DNA of 6,979 nucleotides from Chitinophagales bacterium (GCA_016777395.1 JADHRO010000113.1:1-6979), one strand, 5' to 3'. Shown: positions 1 to 6,749, numbered from the stretch's first letter. Notes: generated by a model not told the origin, from the sequence alone. A program made the numbers and translations.

Positions 1-986
1 ACTTTCTTTTGCAAACTTGCTAAAGTCTTCTTGACATCAGCCAACTTCTCTTCTTTTTCGACAAGCCGATTCTTTATCATGTCAATTTTTGCATCCAATA
101 GCTTTACTTGAAATGCCATGCTCGCATAATCCTTATTTCTTTCCTCCTTGGCAATCGTTCTTTTCTCCCAATCAACAGATTTCTGCATTTTCTCTACTAT
201 TCTCTCTAAGTCGCTAACTCGTTTGTCGATTTTAGAATCAACAAGTTGATTTCGGGCTTCGCTCATTTTTTTAAACAAAGCATTTATTCCGGCATCAATA
301 TCACTGTAGTCTTTTGATCGCAAGCCTGAAGTGTTTAATGCCTTTCGGAGATCCTTTAAGCGCTCCACGGTAAATTTATAATTCGGCTTATCGTCCAATT
401 TTCCATTTAAAATCTCCAGTTTTAAAAGCAAATCCTTCTTCACTTCAACTGCCTTCCCTTTCAACTCGTTATTGTGATCTTTTCGCAATGCTTTAAGTGC
501 CTCGAAGAGAATATCCAAGTTTGACTTATACCTATCCAAGTGTTTTTGAGTGACCATGGAATGGTCCTGCTTAAAGGCAAGTATTCGATTCCAAAAAGCG
601 GCACATTCATCAAATACCTCTTGACTGAAGTCATTAAGGACTGCCAGCTTTTCTTGCAGTAAAGTCAACTCTCCATCAAACCCTTGAAACATTCTGGTCA
701 CCATCAAGGTATCCGCCCATTCTATTTCAATATCTCTGACTCTACCTACGTTCTCTACCTTAATATCCTCCCTTAAAAGGTTGGCATCACTAATTATACG
801 CTTAATTTTTTCTAAGGATTCTGGCAAATCAACCTTACCCTTTACCCAGTTTTCAAGTTCTTCTCTTTTTACCTTGCTTTTTTCAAACAAATGCAAAAGC
901 ACTGTCACCTCTACTTCTTCAAACTCGACCGCAATCCAAATGGAATTATCTAAATAATCTCCCTCTAACAAAAATCTTTTTCTCAT
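1..986 (-). CDS. Coiled-coil-rich protein of unknown function, C-terminus outside window (possibly DUF349-like)
   Basis: An open frame reads leftwards from an ATG at 986-984 through 328 codons without a stop and leaves the window at base 1, so the C-terminus is missing. There is no signal peptide or membrane segment, so it is probably cytosolic. Residues 1-30 look like a short β-rich start (MRKRFLLEGDYLDNSIWIAV). The rest is strongly helical and highly charged, with long heptad-like stretches, clearest at about 160-200 and 235-328. Residues 180-245 show lysine/leucine-rich helices, a KDLRKALN segment and then a D-x3-NALF-like helix. This faintly recalls DUF349 repeats, but the typical W and G of that repeat are absent, so I do not assign it. 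There is no Shine-Dalgarno sequence before the ATG. The gene is divergent from the Nudix gene across 41 bp. I do not recognise a function; the reading frame itself is secure. Confidence 0.85.
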   Translation of the reverse strand, partial: MRKRFLLEGDYLDNSIWIAVEFEEVEVTVLLHLFEKSKVKREELENWVKGKVDLPESLEKIKRIISDANLLREDIKVENVGRVRDIEIEWADTLMVTRMFQGFDGELTLLQEKLAVLNDFSQEVFDECAAFWNRILAFKQDHSMVTQKHLDRYKSNLDILFEALKALRKDHNNELKGKAVEVKKDLLLKLEILNGKLDDKPNYKFTVERLKDLRKALNTSGLRSKDYSDIDAGINALFKKMSEARNQLVDSKIDKRVSDLERIVEKMQKSVDWEKRTIAKEERNKDYASMAFQVKLLDAKIDMIKNRLVEKEEKLADVKKTLASLQKK

Positions 987-997
987 ACTAGTTTGAC

Positions 998-1005
998 TAT
1001 TTTTG
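998..1005 (+). promoter_or_regulatory. Candidate Bacteroidota -7 promoter element for the Nudix gene
   Basis: TATTTTTG matches the Bacteroidota -7 consensus TAnnTTTG exactly and ends 22 bases before the ATG at 1028. No convincing TTG-type -33 element lies 19-21 bases further upstream. That region would fall inside the divergent gene's first codons. The position is plausible, but the match is to an AT-rich motif in AT-rich DNA. Confidence 0.45.
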
Positions 1006-1027
1006 CTTAACGAATAAGAACTAGCTC

Positions 1028-1660
1028 ATGCGCCTTCATCAAATATTGGACAAAATTAAACAAATTCAAGAAGATAATTTACCTGGATTTGAAGCTCATG
1101 CTAAAATGAGCCCTCCTTTAAGAGGCAAATTCAACGCCAATGATTTGAAAAAGCTCAATGCTAAAGAAAGCGCGGTTATGATCCTCTTATATGAGAAGAA
1201 CAATGAAGCTCATATAGTCCTTACACAACGCCATGATTATGCTGGTGCTCATAGCGGTCAAATCAGCTTCCCAGGTGGTAAAAAAGATGAATCCGACCAT
1301 GACTTAAGTCATACCGCACTTCGGGAAACATATGAGGAAATTGGGGTTGCTTTATCCAATGTGCATATTATTTCGACGCTGAGTTGGCTGTATGTGCCTC
1401 CGAGCAATTTCGTAATATATCCATTTGTTGCGCTCTTGGAGGACATGCCTACCTTTGTACCCGAAGAAAAAGAGGTAAAAGAAATATTGGAAATACCTCT
1501 AGAGGCCTTAGTCAATAAAGAAAACCAGAAAAACTACCACTTCCAAAATAAAAAGCTAAATATCAGCTTTGATAGTCCAAGCTATCAGGTCAATGGAAAA
1601 GTAATTTGGGGTGCAACGGCTATGATTTTAAGTGAACTCCTAATGATTTTAGAAGTATGA
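1028..1660 (+). CDS. Nudix hydrolase, CoA pyrophosphatase (NudL-like) family
   Basis: This 210-residue protein fits the family that cleaves the pyrophosphate bond of coenzyme A or acyl-CoA, giving phosphopantetheine and 3',5'-ADP. A family-typical signature runs through residues 65-84 (LTQRH, then HSGQISFPGG). It is followed by the Nudix helix, with R99-E100 and E103-E104-x-G106-V107 (ALRETYEEIGV) supplying the metal-binding glutamates. As in NudL, the segment between GG and RE is DESDHDLSHTAL rather than a standard G-x5-E-x7-RE box. Downstream, PPSNFVIYPFVALL (about 124-137) and IWGATAMIL (193-201) also fit this subfamily, and the length is normal. The start is an ATG with no Shine-Dalgarno sequence. 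The protein is probably cytosolic. The gene stands alone in its direction, with 231 bp before the next one. The subfamily is well supported; the true substrate is inferred, and another nucleotide derivative is possible. Confidence 0.9.
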   Translation: MRLHQILDKIKQIQEDNLPGFEAHAKMSPPLRGKFNANDLKKLNAKESAVMILLYEKNNEAHIVLTQRHDYAGAHSGQISFPGGKKDESDHDLSHTALRETYEEIGVALSNVHIISTLSWLYVPPSNFVIYPFVALLEDMPTFVPEEKEVKEILEIPLEALVNKENQKNYHFQNKKLNISFDSPSYQVNGKVIWGATAMILSELLMILEV

Positions 1661-1865
1661 TTTTGCGAATCGATAAAGATAGCCCAGAGGGGTATATTGG
1701 TTTATCTTATATTTAACCACTTAAAAGGCAGTTGAAGCCTTGGAAAAAACCTGGTCCAGTTACCCGTCATTAAAACCGATGATACGTAATAAACTTTATA
1801 CATGAAATTCTTGTTAGACTTCCAATAGGTATTTAAAATAATCCCGGTACTTAAGAGCAAATTTT

Positions 1866-1873
1866 TACCTTTG
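1866..1873 (+). promoter_or_regulatory. Bacteroidota -7 promoter element for the outer-membrane receptor gene
   Basis: TACCTTTG, followed by CA, matches TAnnTTTG exactly and ends 18 bases before the ATG at 1892, predicting a very short leader. I see no clear -33 TTG about 20 bases upstream. The rest of the 231-bp gap (1661-1891) holds no ORF or strong hairpin. It contains only a weak 6-bp inverted repeat (AAGATA at 1676-1681, TATCTT at 1703-1708) and a small CTGGTCCAG palindrome at 1751-1759, with no poly-T run to suggest a terminator. Confidence 0.6.
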
Positions 1874-1891
1874 CACTAAAATTTTACTTCT

Positions 1892-4279
1892 ATGAAGCCA
1901 TACTACTTGATCTGTATTCTTTTAATGCAATTTGCTCATGCTCAAATGCCTAGCCTATCTGTAAGCGGCAATGTCCAAGAGCAACAGAGCAATAAGCCAA
2001 TGGAATATTGTACCATTTCAATTTTCGATGCAACTACGGAAGATTTGGTCACAGGTATAGTCAGTGATTTACAGGGAAATTTTATCGTAGATAAACTAAA
2101 GCCAGGTTTATATGATGTTGAAGTTTCTTTTATTGGCTTTGAAGCGAAGAGAGTGGAAGATATCATCTTAAGTATGGCTAAACCAAGGGTTAATATAGGA
2201 ACGATATTTTTAGGAACCGATGCCACCTTAGTCAACGAAGTTGAAGTCACTGCTTTGAAATCATCCGTTCGCTACGAACTAGATAAGAAAATTGTGGATG
2301 TAGATAAGAATATCGCAGCCGCTAATGGAACTGCTGTTGACATTCTTGCTACTGTACCCTCAATTCAAACCAATATTGATGGTGATGTGAGTTTAAGAGG
2401 AAGTACAGGTTTTTTAGTACTGATTAATGGTCGCCCTTCGGTTCTGGATGCAAACGATGCCCTCAGGCAAATTCCTGCCAACACAATTGATAATATAGAA
2501 ATAATAACCAACCCATCGGCAAGATACGATGCAGAGGGTACGGCTGGGATTATTAACATTATCACCAAAAAGAAATCAAATGATGGAACAAGTGGAATAT
2601 TAAATGTTCGCGGTGGTACATTTAATAGTTTCGGTGGCGATGCTACGCTATCCATCAAAAAGAAAAAATTCACCTATACCATAGCAGGGAATTACAGGCA
2701 TAACGAAAGACCGGGCACATATAAATCTACCCTAAATACTCTTTTAAATGATACCACAGTAAGTACCCTAAATGATGGAGAAAAGGAAAAAATATTTAAT
2801 AACTATAATGTTAAAGGCAGTATTGAATTTCGACCTACAGACAATCAGTATATCGTCGCATCATATACCTACGGTGGATGGAAAATGATTTTCAGGGATG
2901 AGCTTGATTTCAGTTTTATCAATCAAACAACGGGTGATGAAGAAAATTTTGTGAATCGAAATGAAAGCAAGCGAAGTGGTCCATTCCATGAAGTTATTTT
3001 GGACTATGGGTATGACTTTAAAAATAAGAGTCAGTTCACGGCGCATGCTTCTTTTAATAAGCGGGGTTTTGAAGAACTAGTTTTTAGTGAACGATTTGAT
3101 GAGGTGGACGATTTGATCTATGGAACCCAGAGCTCTGAGATAGGTCCTTCGCAGCGTATTCGAATAAATCTAGATTATTTGATCCCTGTGCAAGACCACA
3201 GCAAGTTTGAATTGGGTCTTATGCAACAATATGGTAAAAGTGATGAAGAAAATATTGCCTTTCAAAGGGATGTAGCGAGTAATAATTTAATAGAGCAAAC
3301 TCAATTTTACAGCAATGTCGTATACAAGAAAAATGTCAGGGCATTCTACGGTATGTTTTCAAGCAAATGGGAAAAGCTGAGCTATCAGCTTGGATTAAGA
3401 ACGGAAAATACGCTAAGAAATATCTTTGTCAGAAATACCCAAACTACCTTTTTAGTTGATCGCCTTGATCTTTTCCCATCAGCCTCGTTGTCTGTCAATA
3501 TAAATGAACAACATCAATATTTCATAAACTACAGTAAGCGAATAAATAGACCACGCGGCTGGTACCTTGAGCCTAATGCAATTTTCACAGATGCCAATAC
3601 CTTATGGCAAGGAAATCCGGAAATTCTTCCTGAATATATTCACGCTATTGAATCAGGCTGGTTGTTTAATTTTAAGAAAAAAGGCTCTTGGAATAATGAA
3701 GTATACTTCAGAAGAGAGTTAAATGTGATGCAAATTGTTCGTGTTCCTCTTGATTTTGAGTTAACCCGTCAATTTCCTGAAAATATTGGGACCTCTAACA
3801 CTTTAGGACTAGAGTCAAGTTTAAGTTTGCTGCCCTTTAGATGGTGGAATACCGATTTGATGGCCAATGTATTTTACTATAATCTTGAAGGTGCTTATGA
3901 AGATGAGGTTTTCGATCGTTCTAGCTTCTCTTATATTCTGCGATGGAATAACTATATCAAGTTATCTAAGTCCACTCGCTTACAATTTAATGGTTCTTAT
4001 AGCAGTCCTATCGTTAATGCTCAGGGAAGAGAGAAATTTACATATAGATTTGATGCTGGACTTAAACAAGAATTTTTAGATAGTAAAATGAATTTAGGGA
4101 TTCAAGTTCGTGATTTGTTCAATACTTATGTTAGTAGAAGTATTCTTGATGGCACCAATTTTGATTTTCAAAGAGAGAATGATCCAAGGGGTCCAAGTCT
4201 TGTATTCTCTGCGAGTTACAGAATAAACAATTACAGGTCTAAAAAGCCGAATTATTCGAGTGGTGGTGGTGAATTTTAA
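1892..4279 (+). CDS. TonB-dependent-receptor-like outer-membrane β-barrel protein
   Basis: This 795-residue secreted protein has three parts. A signal peptide spans residues 1-17, with likely cleavage after AHA before Q18 (LLMQFAHAQ). A carboxypeptidase-regulatory-like β-sandwich follows at about 22-107; typical strings are GNFIVDKLKPGLYDVEVSFIGF at 62-83 and the repeat-like start SVSGNVQ. A plug domain at about 115-228 carries the usual VPSIQ, GDVSLRG, LINGRP, and ARYDAEGTAGIINIITKK. From about 230 onwards the sequence is amphipathic β-strands rich in Y, N and R, ending in GGGEF. This order fits the Bacteroidota 'outer membrane β-barrel family 3' receptors (PF14905-like), thought to take up ligands across the outer membrane with TonB energy. 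I see no obvious TonB box. There is no SusD-like lipoprotein or inner-membrane transporter beside it, so the ligand cannot be inferred. It appears to be a single-gene transcript. Confidence 0.9.
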   Translation: MKPYYLICILLMQFAHAQMPSLSVSGNVQEQQSNKPMEYCTISIFDATTEDLVTGIVSDLQGNFIVDKLKPGLYDVEVSFIGFEAKRVEDIILSMAKPRVNIGTIFLGTDATLVNEVEVTALKSSVRYELDKKIVDVDKNIAAANGTAVDILATVPSIQTNIDGDVSLRGSTGFLVLINGRPSVLDANDALRQIPANTIDNIEIITNPSARYDAEGTAGIINIITKKKSNDGTSGILNVRGGTFNSFGGDATLSIKKKKFTYTIAGNYRHNERPGTYKSTLNTLLNDTTVSTLNDGEKEKIFNNYNVKGSIEFRPTDNQYIVASYTYGGWKMIFRDELDFSFINQTTGDEENFVNRNESKRSGPFHEVILDYGYDFKNKSQFTAHASFNKRGFEELVFSERFDEVDDLIYGTQSSEIGPSQRIRINLDYLIPVQDHSKFELGLMQQYGKSDEENIAFQRDVASNNLIEQTQFYSNVVYKKNVRAFYGMFSSKWEKLSYQLGLRTENTLRNIFVRNTQTTFLVDRLDLFPSASLSVNINEQHQYFINYSKRINRPRGWYLEPNAIFTDANTLWQGNPEILPEYIHAIESGWLFNFKKKGSWNNEVYFRRELNVMQIVRVPLDFELTRQFPENIGTSNTLGLESSLSLLPFRWWNTDLMANVFYYNLEGAYEDEVFDRSSFSYILRWNNYIKLSKSTRLQFNGSYSSPIVNAQGREKFTYRFDAGLKQEFLDSKMNLGIQVRDLFNTYVSRSILDGTNFDFQRENDPRGPSLVFSASYRINNYRSKKPNYSSGGGEF

Positions 4280-4346
4280 AAGTTACTTTAGTAAGCAGCC
4301 TATATAAGCGTCTGCCTACCAATGTTAACTTTTCATTGATTGAAGT

Positions 4347-5270
4347 CTATTTCAACTCAAAACTTGTCATGCCCAATAAATAACCTTCTTGGTACATTTC
4401 AGCTGTATATGTTCCAGCTTGGTTAATATTATGTGACCAATAAATACATACTTTCTTGTTTCCGCCATCAAAATTAAATGATGCCGCCTTAGAAAATCTG
4501 ATTTCTTGACCATTTTCTTTGCTTGTAAAGCTCCCACTTCCCTCTTGCTGCAAGAACAATGATTCGCCATTTGGAGAAACTAGTCGTAACTGCATAACTA
4601 CCTCTCCTTCTTCACGCACTTTGTTTTCACCTGTTTGGTAACAAACCATTATCTTTTCTACGTTCCTCACCTTAGAAATTTCTTTCTCAACACCGCTATC
4701 CTTCACCTTGATTCCAACAGCTGATAACTCGTCTGCTTGCAATAAAGATCCCAATTCAAATTTTTCAGAAAGATACTCTTTGTCTTGTGTTAGGTTTAAA
4801 GTCACATTTTTTTCAGTCATTAAATCCGTTTCTAAGCGCATCTTAATGGCCAATAACTCCTGATTCTCTTCACTTAACTTATCGATTTGACCAATAAAAG
4901 CAGCGCGCTCTGTTTCAAACTCAATAATTTTTCCTTTAAGTTTATTCAACTCATTTTTATTGAACCCACTTTGATTTTTCCATTTTTGGATTTCTTTTAA
5001 GTGCAACTTTATATCCCCTTCTCTTTTCGCTAAGACTGCATCTAAGTCTGCATTTATTCCTTTCATTTCAACCAATTCGGCAAGTTGTGCATTAAAGTTT
5101 GCTTGTAAACCAGATAAGTCATCTTGTAAACCAACTACCTCTGTTTGGGTAACTTCTAAATCTTGCTGTCCTTTAAATAGATAATATGCTCCTACTAGAT
5201 TAATTAATAATAGTAGAAAAATAATTACTAAATAGACCGTTTTTTTCGAACTCTTATTAGTTTTACTCAT
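4347..5270 (-). CDS. Membrane-anchored coiled-coil protein with C-terminal β-rich domain, function unknown
   Basis: This 307-residue protein has a short lysine-rich cytoplasmic N-terminus (1-10) and one hydrophobic helix at about 11-32 (VYLVIIFLLLLINLVGAYYL). No cleavage site is obvious, so it is likely an uncleaved anchor with the rest in the periplasm. A long coiled coil spans about 36-175, rich in L, E, K and Q at heptad spacing. A β-rich domain occupies about 180-307; VEKIMVCYQTGENK (204-217) and LRLVSPNGESL (228-238) resemble the C-terminal part of uncharacterised Bacteroidota coiled-coil proteins, some auto-annotated as chromosome-partitioning. Cysteines C210 and C275 lie in this domain and could pair if it is periplasmic. 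The gene is convergent with the receptor (67 bp apart) and divergent from the methyltransferase (59 bp apart), so it is probably monocistronic. The topology is well supported; no function is assigned. Confidence 0.85.
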   Translation of the reverse strand: MSKTNKSSKKTVYLVIIFLLLLINLVGAYYLFKGQQDLEVTQTEVVGLQDDLSGLQANFNAQLAELVEMKGINADLDAVLAKREGDIKLHLKEIQKWKNQSGFNKNELNKLKGKIIEFETERAAFIGQIDKLSEENQELLAIKMRLETDLMTEKNVTLNLTQDKEYLSEKFELGSLLQADELSAVGIKVKDSGVEKEISKVRNVEKIMVCYQTGENKVREEGEVVMQLRLVSPNGESLFLQQEGSGSFTSKENGQEIRFSKAASFNFDGGNKKVCIYWSHNINQAGTYTAEMYQEGYLLGMTSFELK

Positions 5271-5295
5271 AATTATATGGTATTTGTTTAAACGT

Positions 5296-5303
5296 CAAAG
5301 TTA
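5296..5303 (-). promoter_or_regulatory. Candidate Bacteroidota -7 promoter element for the coiled-coil gene
   Basis: On the minus strand this reads TAACTTTG, an exact TAnnTTTG match, ending 25 bases before the ATG at 5270. A TTG lies at 5319-5317 on the same strand, but only 13 bases upstream instead of the usual 19-21, so it probably is not the -33 element. I found no exact TAnnTTTG match on the plus strand of this 59-bp divergent gap for the methyltransferase gene. Confidence 0.5.
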
Positions 5304-5329
5304 AAACGAAAAAGCACAAGTTTTCATTT

Positions 5330-5914
5330 ATGGATATAAATAATATGCAATATTGGCAAGATCGCTATCTACAAAATAGCACAGGCTGGGATTTAGGAGC
5401 AGTTTCTCCGCCATTGAAAGCCTACTTTGATCAGTTGTCAAACAAGGATTATAAAATCCTGATTCCGGGTGCAGGGAATGCTTATGAAGCCGAATACCTC
5501 CATAAAGTAGGCGCCACAAGCGTATTTGTAGCTGATTGGGCGCAACAAGCAATTGACAATATTAAAAAACGAATACCATGCTTTCCAGATAGTCAGCTAC
5601 TCGCCCAGGACTTTTTTAAACTTGAAGGTTCATTTGATTTAATCGTTGAACAAACGTTTTTTTGCGCCCTACCTCCGCAATTGAGAAAAGAATATGTTGA
5701 TAAGATGCATGATCTTTTGGCGCCAAACGGAAAGTTAGTAGGCCTGCTCTTTCAAGTACCATTAAACCAAAATCATCCACCTTTTGGGGGCGACAAGGCT
5801 GAGTATTTAAGCTTGTTTGAATCTAAATTTGAAATAATAACCTTAGATACCGCTCACAATTCGATCGAATCTAGACAAGAGAATGAGTTGTTTTTTATTT
5901 TTAAGGCGAAGTAG
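5330..5914 (+). CDS. TPMT-family SAM-dependent methyltransferase
   Basis: This 194-residue class I methyltransferase matches the thiopurine S-methyltransferase family, which also includes plant halide/thiol methyltransferases. Family marks occur in order. YWQDRYLQNSTGWDLG (8-23) with SPPLKAYF gives the N-terminal substrate/SAM lid. ILIPGAGNAYEAEYL (43-57) is the glycine-rich SAM loop. VADWA around D69 is the acidic residue expected to hold the SAM ribose. QDFFKL (93-98) is followed by FDLIVEQTFFCALPPQLR (102-119), with LLAPNGKLVGLLF (129-141) after that. The NHPPFGGDKAEYLSLF segment also fits. It is a little shorter than many homologues but has all core motifs, and it is soluble. The ATG at 5330 is favoured, although a second ATG at 5345 is possible. 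Its last 14 bases overlap the end of the convergent Fur-family gene. Family confidence is high; the methyl acceptor (thiol, halide, metalloid or thiopurine) cannot be told. Confidence 0.88.
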   Translation: MDINNMQYWQDRYLQNSTGWDLGAVSPPLKAYFDQLSNKDYKILIPGAGNAYEAEYLHKVGATSVFVADWAQQAIDNIKKRIPCFPDSQLLAQDFFKLEGSFDLIVEQTFFCALPPQLRKEYVDKMHDLLAPNGKLVGLLFQVPLNQNHPPFGGDKAEYLSLFESKFEIITLDTAHNSIESRQENELFFIFKAK

Positions 5915-6302
5915 ATTCGCAATCCACGCATATCCCTCTTACGGTAAAGTTTAACTCATGCATACTATACCCTTTAGGCAATTGAAATGAAGGAATAATA
6001 TGATGTAAACAAGAAACTTGCTCGCATTGCTTGCAAGAAAAGTGCAGGTGGTGGTGATGGTGGTGGTCATCATTGCATGCCACACAAGCCATATATTTGC
6101 TTACTCCATCCATATCTACCAGCTTATGAATTTTATCGTCCTCCACTAAGCGATCCAAAATCCTATAAATAGTAACCCGATTGCATTTAACATTTAATTG
6201 CTCCTCTATATCAGCGTGTGATAAAGCAATATTTGCTTCTTCAATCAAGGCTAAAACTGATTGCTTAGCTTGCGTAGATCGTGAAATTTTAGTGACAGCC
6301 AT
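5901..6302 (-). CDS. Fur-family metal-responsive transcriptional regulator (Zur-like guess)
   Basis: This 133-residue protein has the two-part Fur layout. Residues 8-62 form a winged helix, with the recognition region HADIEEQLNVKCNRVTIYRI (29-48) followed by LDRLVEDDKIHKL. The C-terminal half is the dimerisation and metal-binding domain. It shows six consecutive histidines (80-85) plus H87, then HFSCKQC (C90/C93) and GICVDC (C125/C128), the two CxxC pairs that form the structural zinc site in this family. An extra pair, C73 and C76 (ACVAC), precedes the His run, and C98, H100, H101 and H115 add further ligands. The gene starts nine bases after the MerC-domain gene, with no Shine-Dalgarno sequence, so it is probably cotranscribed and may repress its own operon. 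The family is secure. Zinc over iron, manganese or peroxide sensing is inferred from the partner gene and the ligands. Confidence 0.92.
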   Translation of the reverse strand: MAVTKISRSTQAKQSVLALIEEANIALSHADIEEQLNVKCNRVTIYRILDRLVEDDKIHKLVDMDGVSKYMACVACNDDHHHHHHLHFSCKQCEQVSCLHHIIPSFQLPKGYSMHELNFTVRGICVDCESTSP

Positions 6303-6311
6303 ATCAAATTT

Positions 6312-6731
6312 TTAATGCGCGGTGGTGCAGGAATGCGTATTTGTTAAACGGTAATTGATAACTTGTGAAATGGCTATAAGCGATGCAAAAAAAATCTCAC
6401 CTACAATGAGCCAAGCATTTAATTCATTGTGAAACAAGAAATGAATACCAAACGCACCGAATATCCCAATAGTAAATAAAATCACCGGATAACTCAGGTG
6501 ATGATGCAATGAAAATCCATGACGCATAGAGTAATATCCAAGAAAAGCAGTTGAACCTAACAATAAGTATTCAATCCACTCAGGTGGATGAAAGGTCATA
6601 TTAAATATAGGCATTAGCACAATTAATAAGGGGAAGGTAATACAATGGATAAGGCACAAAGTAGACAAAAAAAGAGTTACTTTCATACTTCTATGCTGAT
6701 GTTGGTGCGGAGCAACAGTTTTAGATTTCAT
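6312..6731 (-). CDS. MerC-domain membrane protein, putative metal transporter
   Basis: This 139-residue inner-membrane protein has four likely membrane helices at about 17-44, 52-70, 81-101 and 107-127. The first carries the MerC-domain signature STLCLIHCITFPLLIVLMP, with C26, H29 and C30. In transposon mercury-resistance MerC the matching helix carries a CxxC pair that binds Hg(II); here the spacing is C-L-I-H-C. A histidine-rich tip (HQHQH, 9-13), HGFSLHHH (71-78) and a tail with H133, C135 and H139 add possible metal ligands. No other mer genes are present, so mercury resistance is unlikely; a role in uptake or efflux of another metal fits the downstream Fur-family gene. The start is chosen at the ATG at 6731-6729. 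The frame could extend two codons to a TTG at 6737, but the ATG is more likely. The fold assignment is good; substrate and direction of transport are unknown. Confidence 0.85.
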   Translation of the reverse strand: MKSKTVAPHQHQHRSMKVTLFLSTLCLIHCITFPLLIVLMPIFNMTFHPPEWIEYLLLGSTAFLGYYSMRHGFSLHHHLSYPVILFTIGIFGAFGIHFLFHNELNAWLIVGEIFFASLIAISQVINYRLTNTHSCTTAH

Positions 6732-6749
6732 ACGCAAATAACAATGCTT

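Noticed and set aside
1040..1047. TAnnTTTG-like element on the minus strand (AATATTTG) for the coiled-coil gene at 986
   Set aside because: It has a mismatch in the conserved TA, lies inside the Nudix coding region, and is about 54 bases from the start codon.
1309..1515. 68-codon minus-strand ORF opposite the Nudix gene
   Set aside because: It lies across the conserved Nudix box and downstream residues of the real gene; the translation is low in information and has no motif.
1676..1708. Possible terminator after the Nudix gene (AAGATA ... TATCTT)
   Set aside because: The stem is only six A/T-rich pairs with a 21-base loop and is not followed by a T-run.
1942..3046. Three minus-strand ORFs of 61-102 codons opposite the receptor gene
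   Set aside because: They are antisense shadows of the receptor coding frame, with no promoter or recognisable protein features.
3867..4079. 70-codon plus-strand ORF inside the receptor gene
   Set aside because: It is fully contained in another frame of a well-supported gene, and its product shows no domain or recognisable feature.
4283..4338. Possible bidirectional terminator between the receptor and the coiled-coil gene (TTACTTTAGTAA; CAATG ... CATTG)
   Set aside because: Both stems are five pairs or shorter, and neither is followed by a T-run on either strand.
4367..4570. 67-codon minus-strand ORF within the coiled-coil gene
   Set aside because: It is an alternative frame of a secure gene with no independent start signal.
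5328..5552. 74-codon minus-strand ORF opposite the methyltransferase start
   Set aside because: It is antisense to the conserved SAM-binding motifs, so the plus-strand frame explains the sequence.
6732..6737. TTG at 6737-6735 as the start of the MerC-domain gene (two residues longer)
   Set aside because: An in-frame ATG lies two codons downstream at 6731-6729. TTG starts are rarer, and neither has a Shine-Dalgarno sequence to favour the upstream one.
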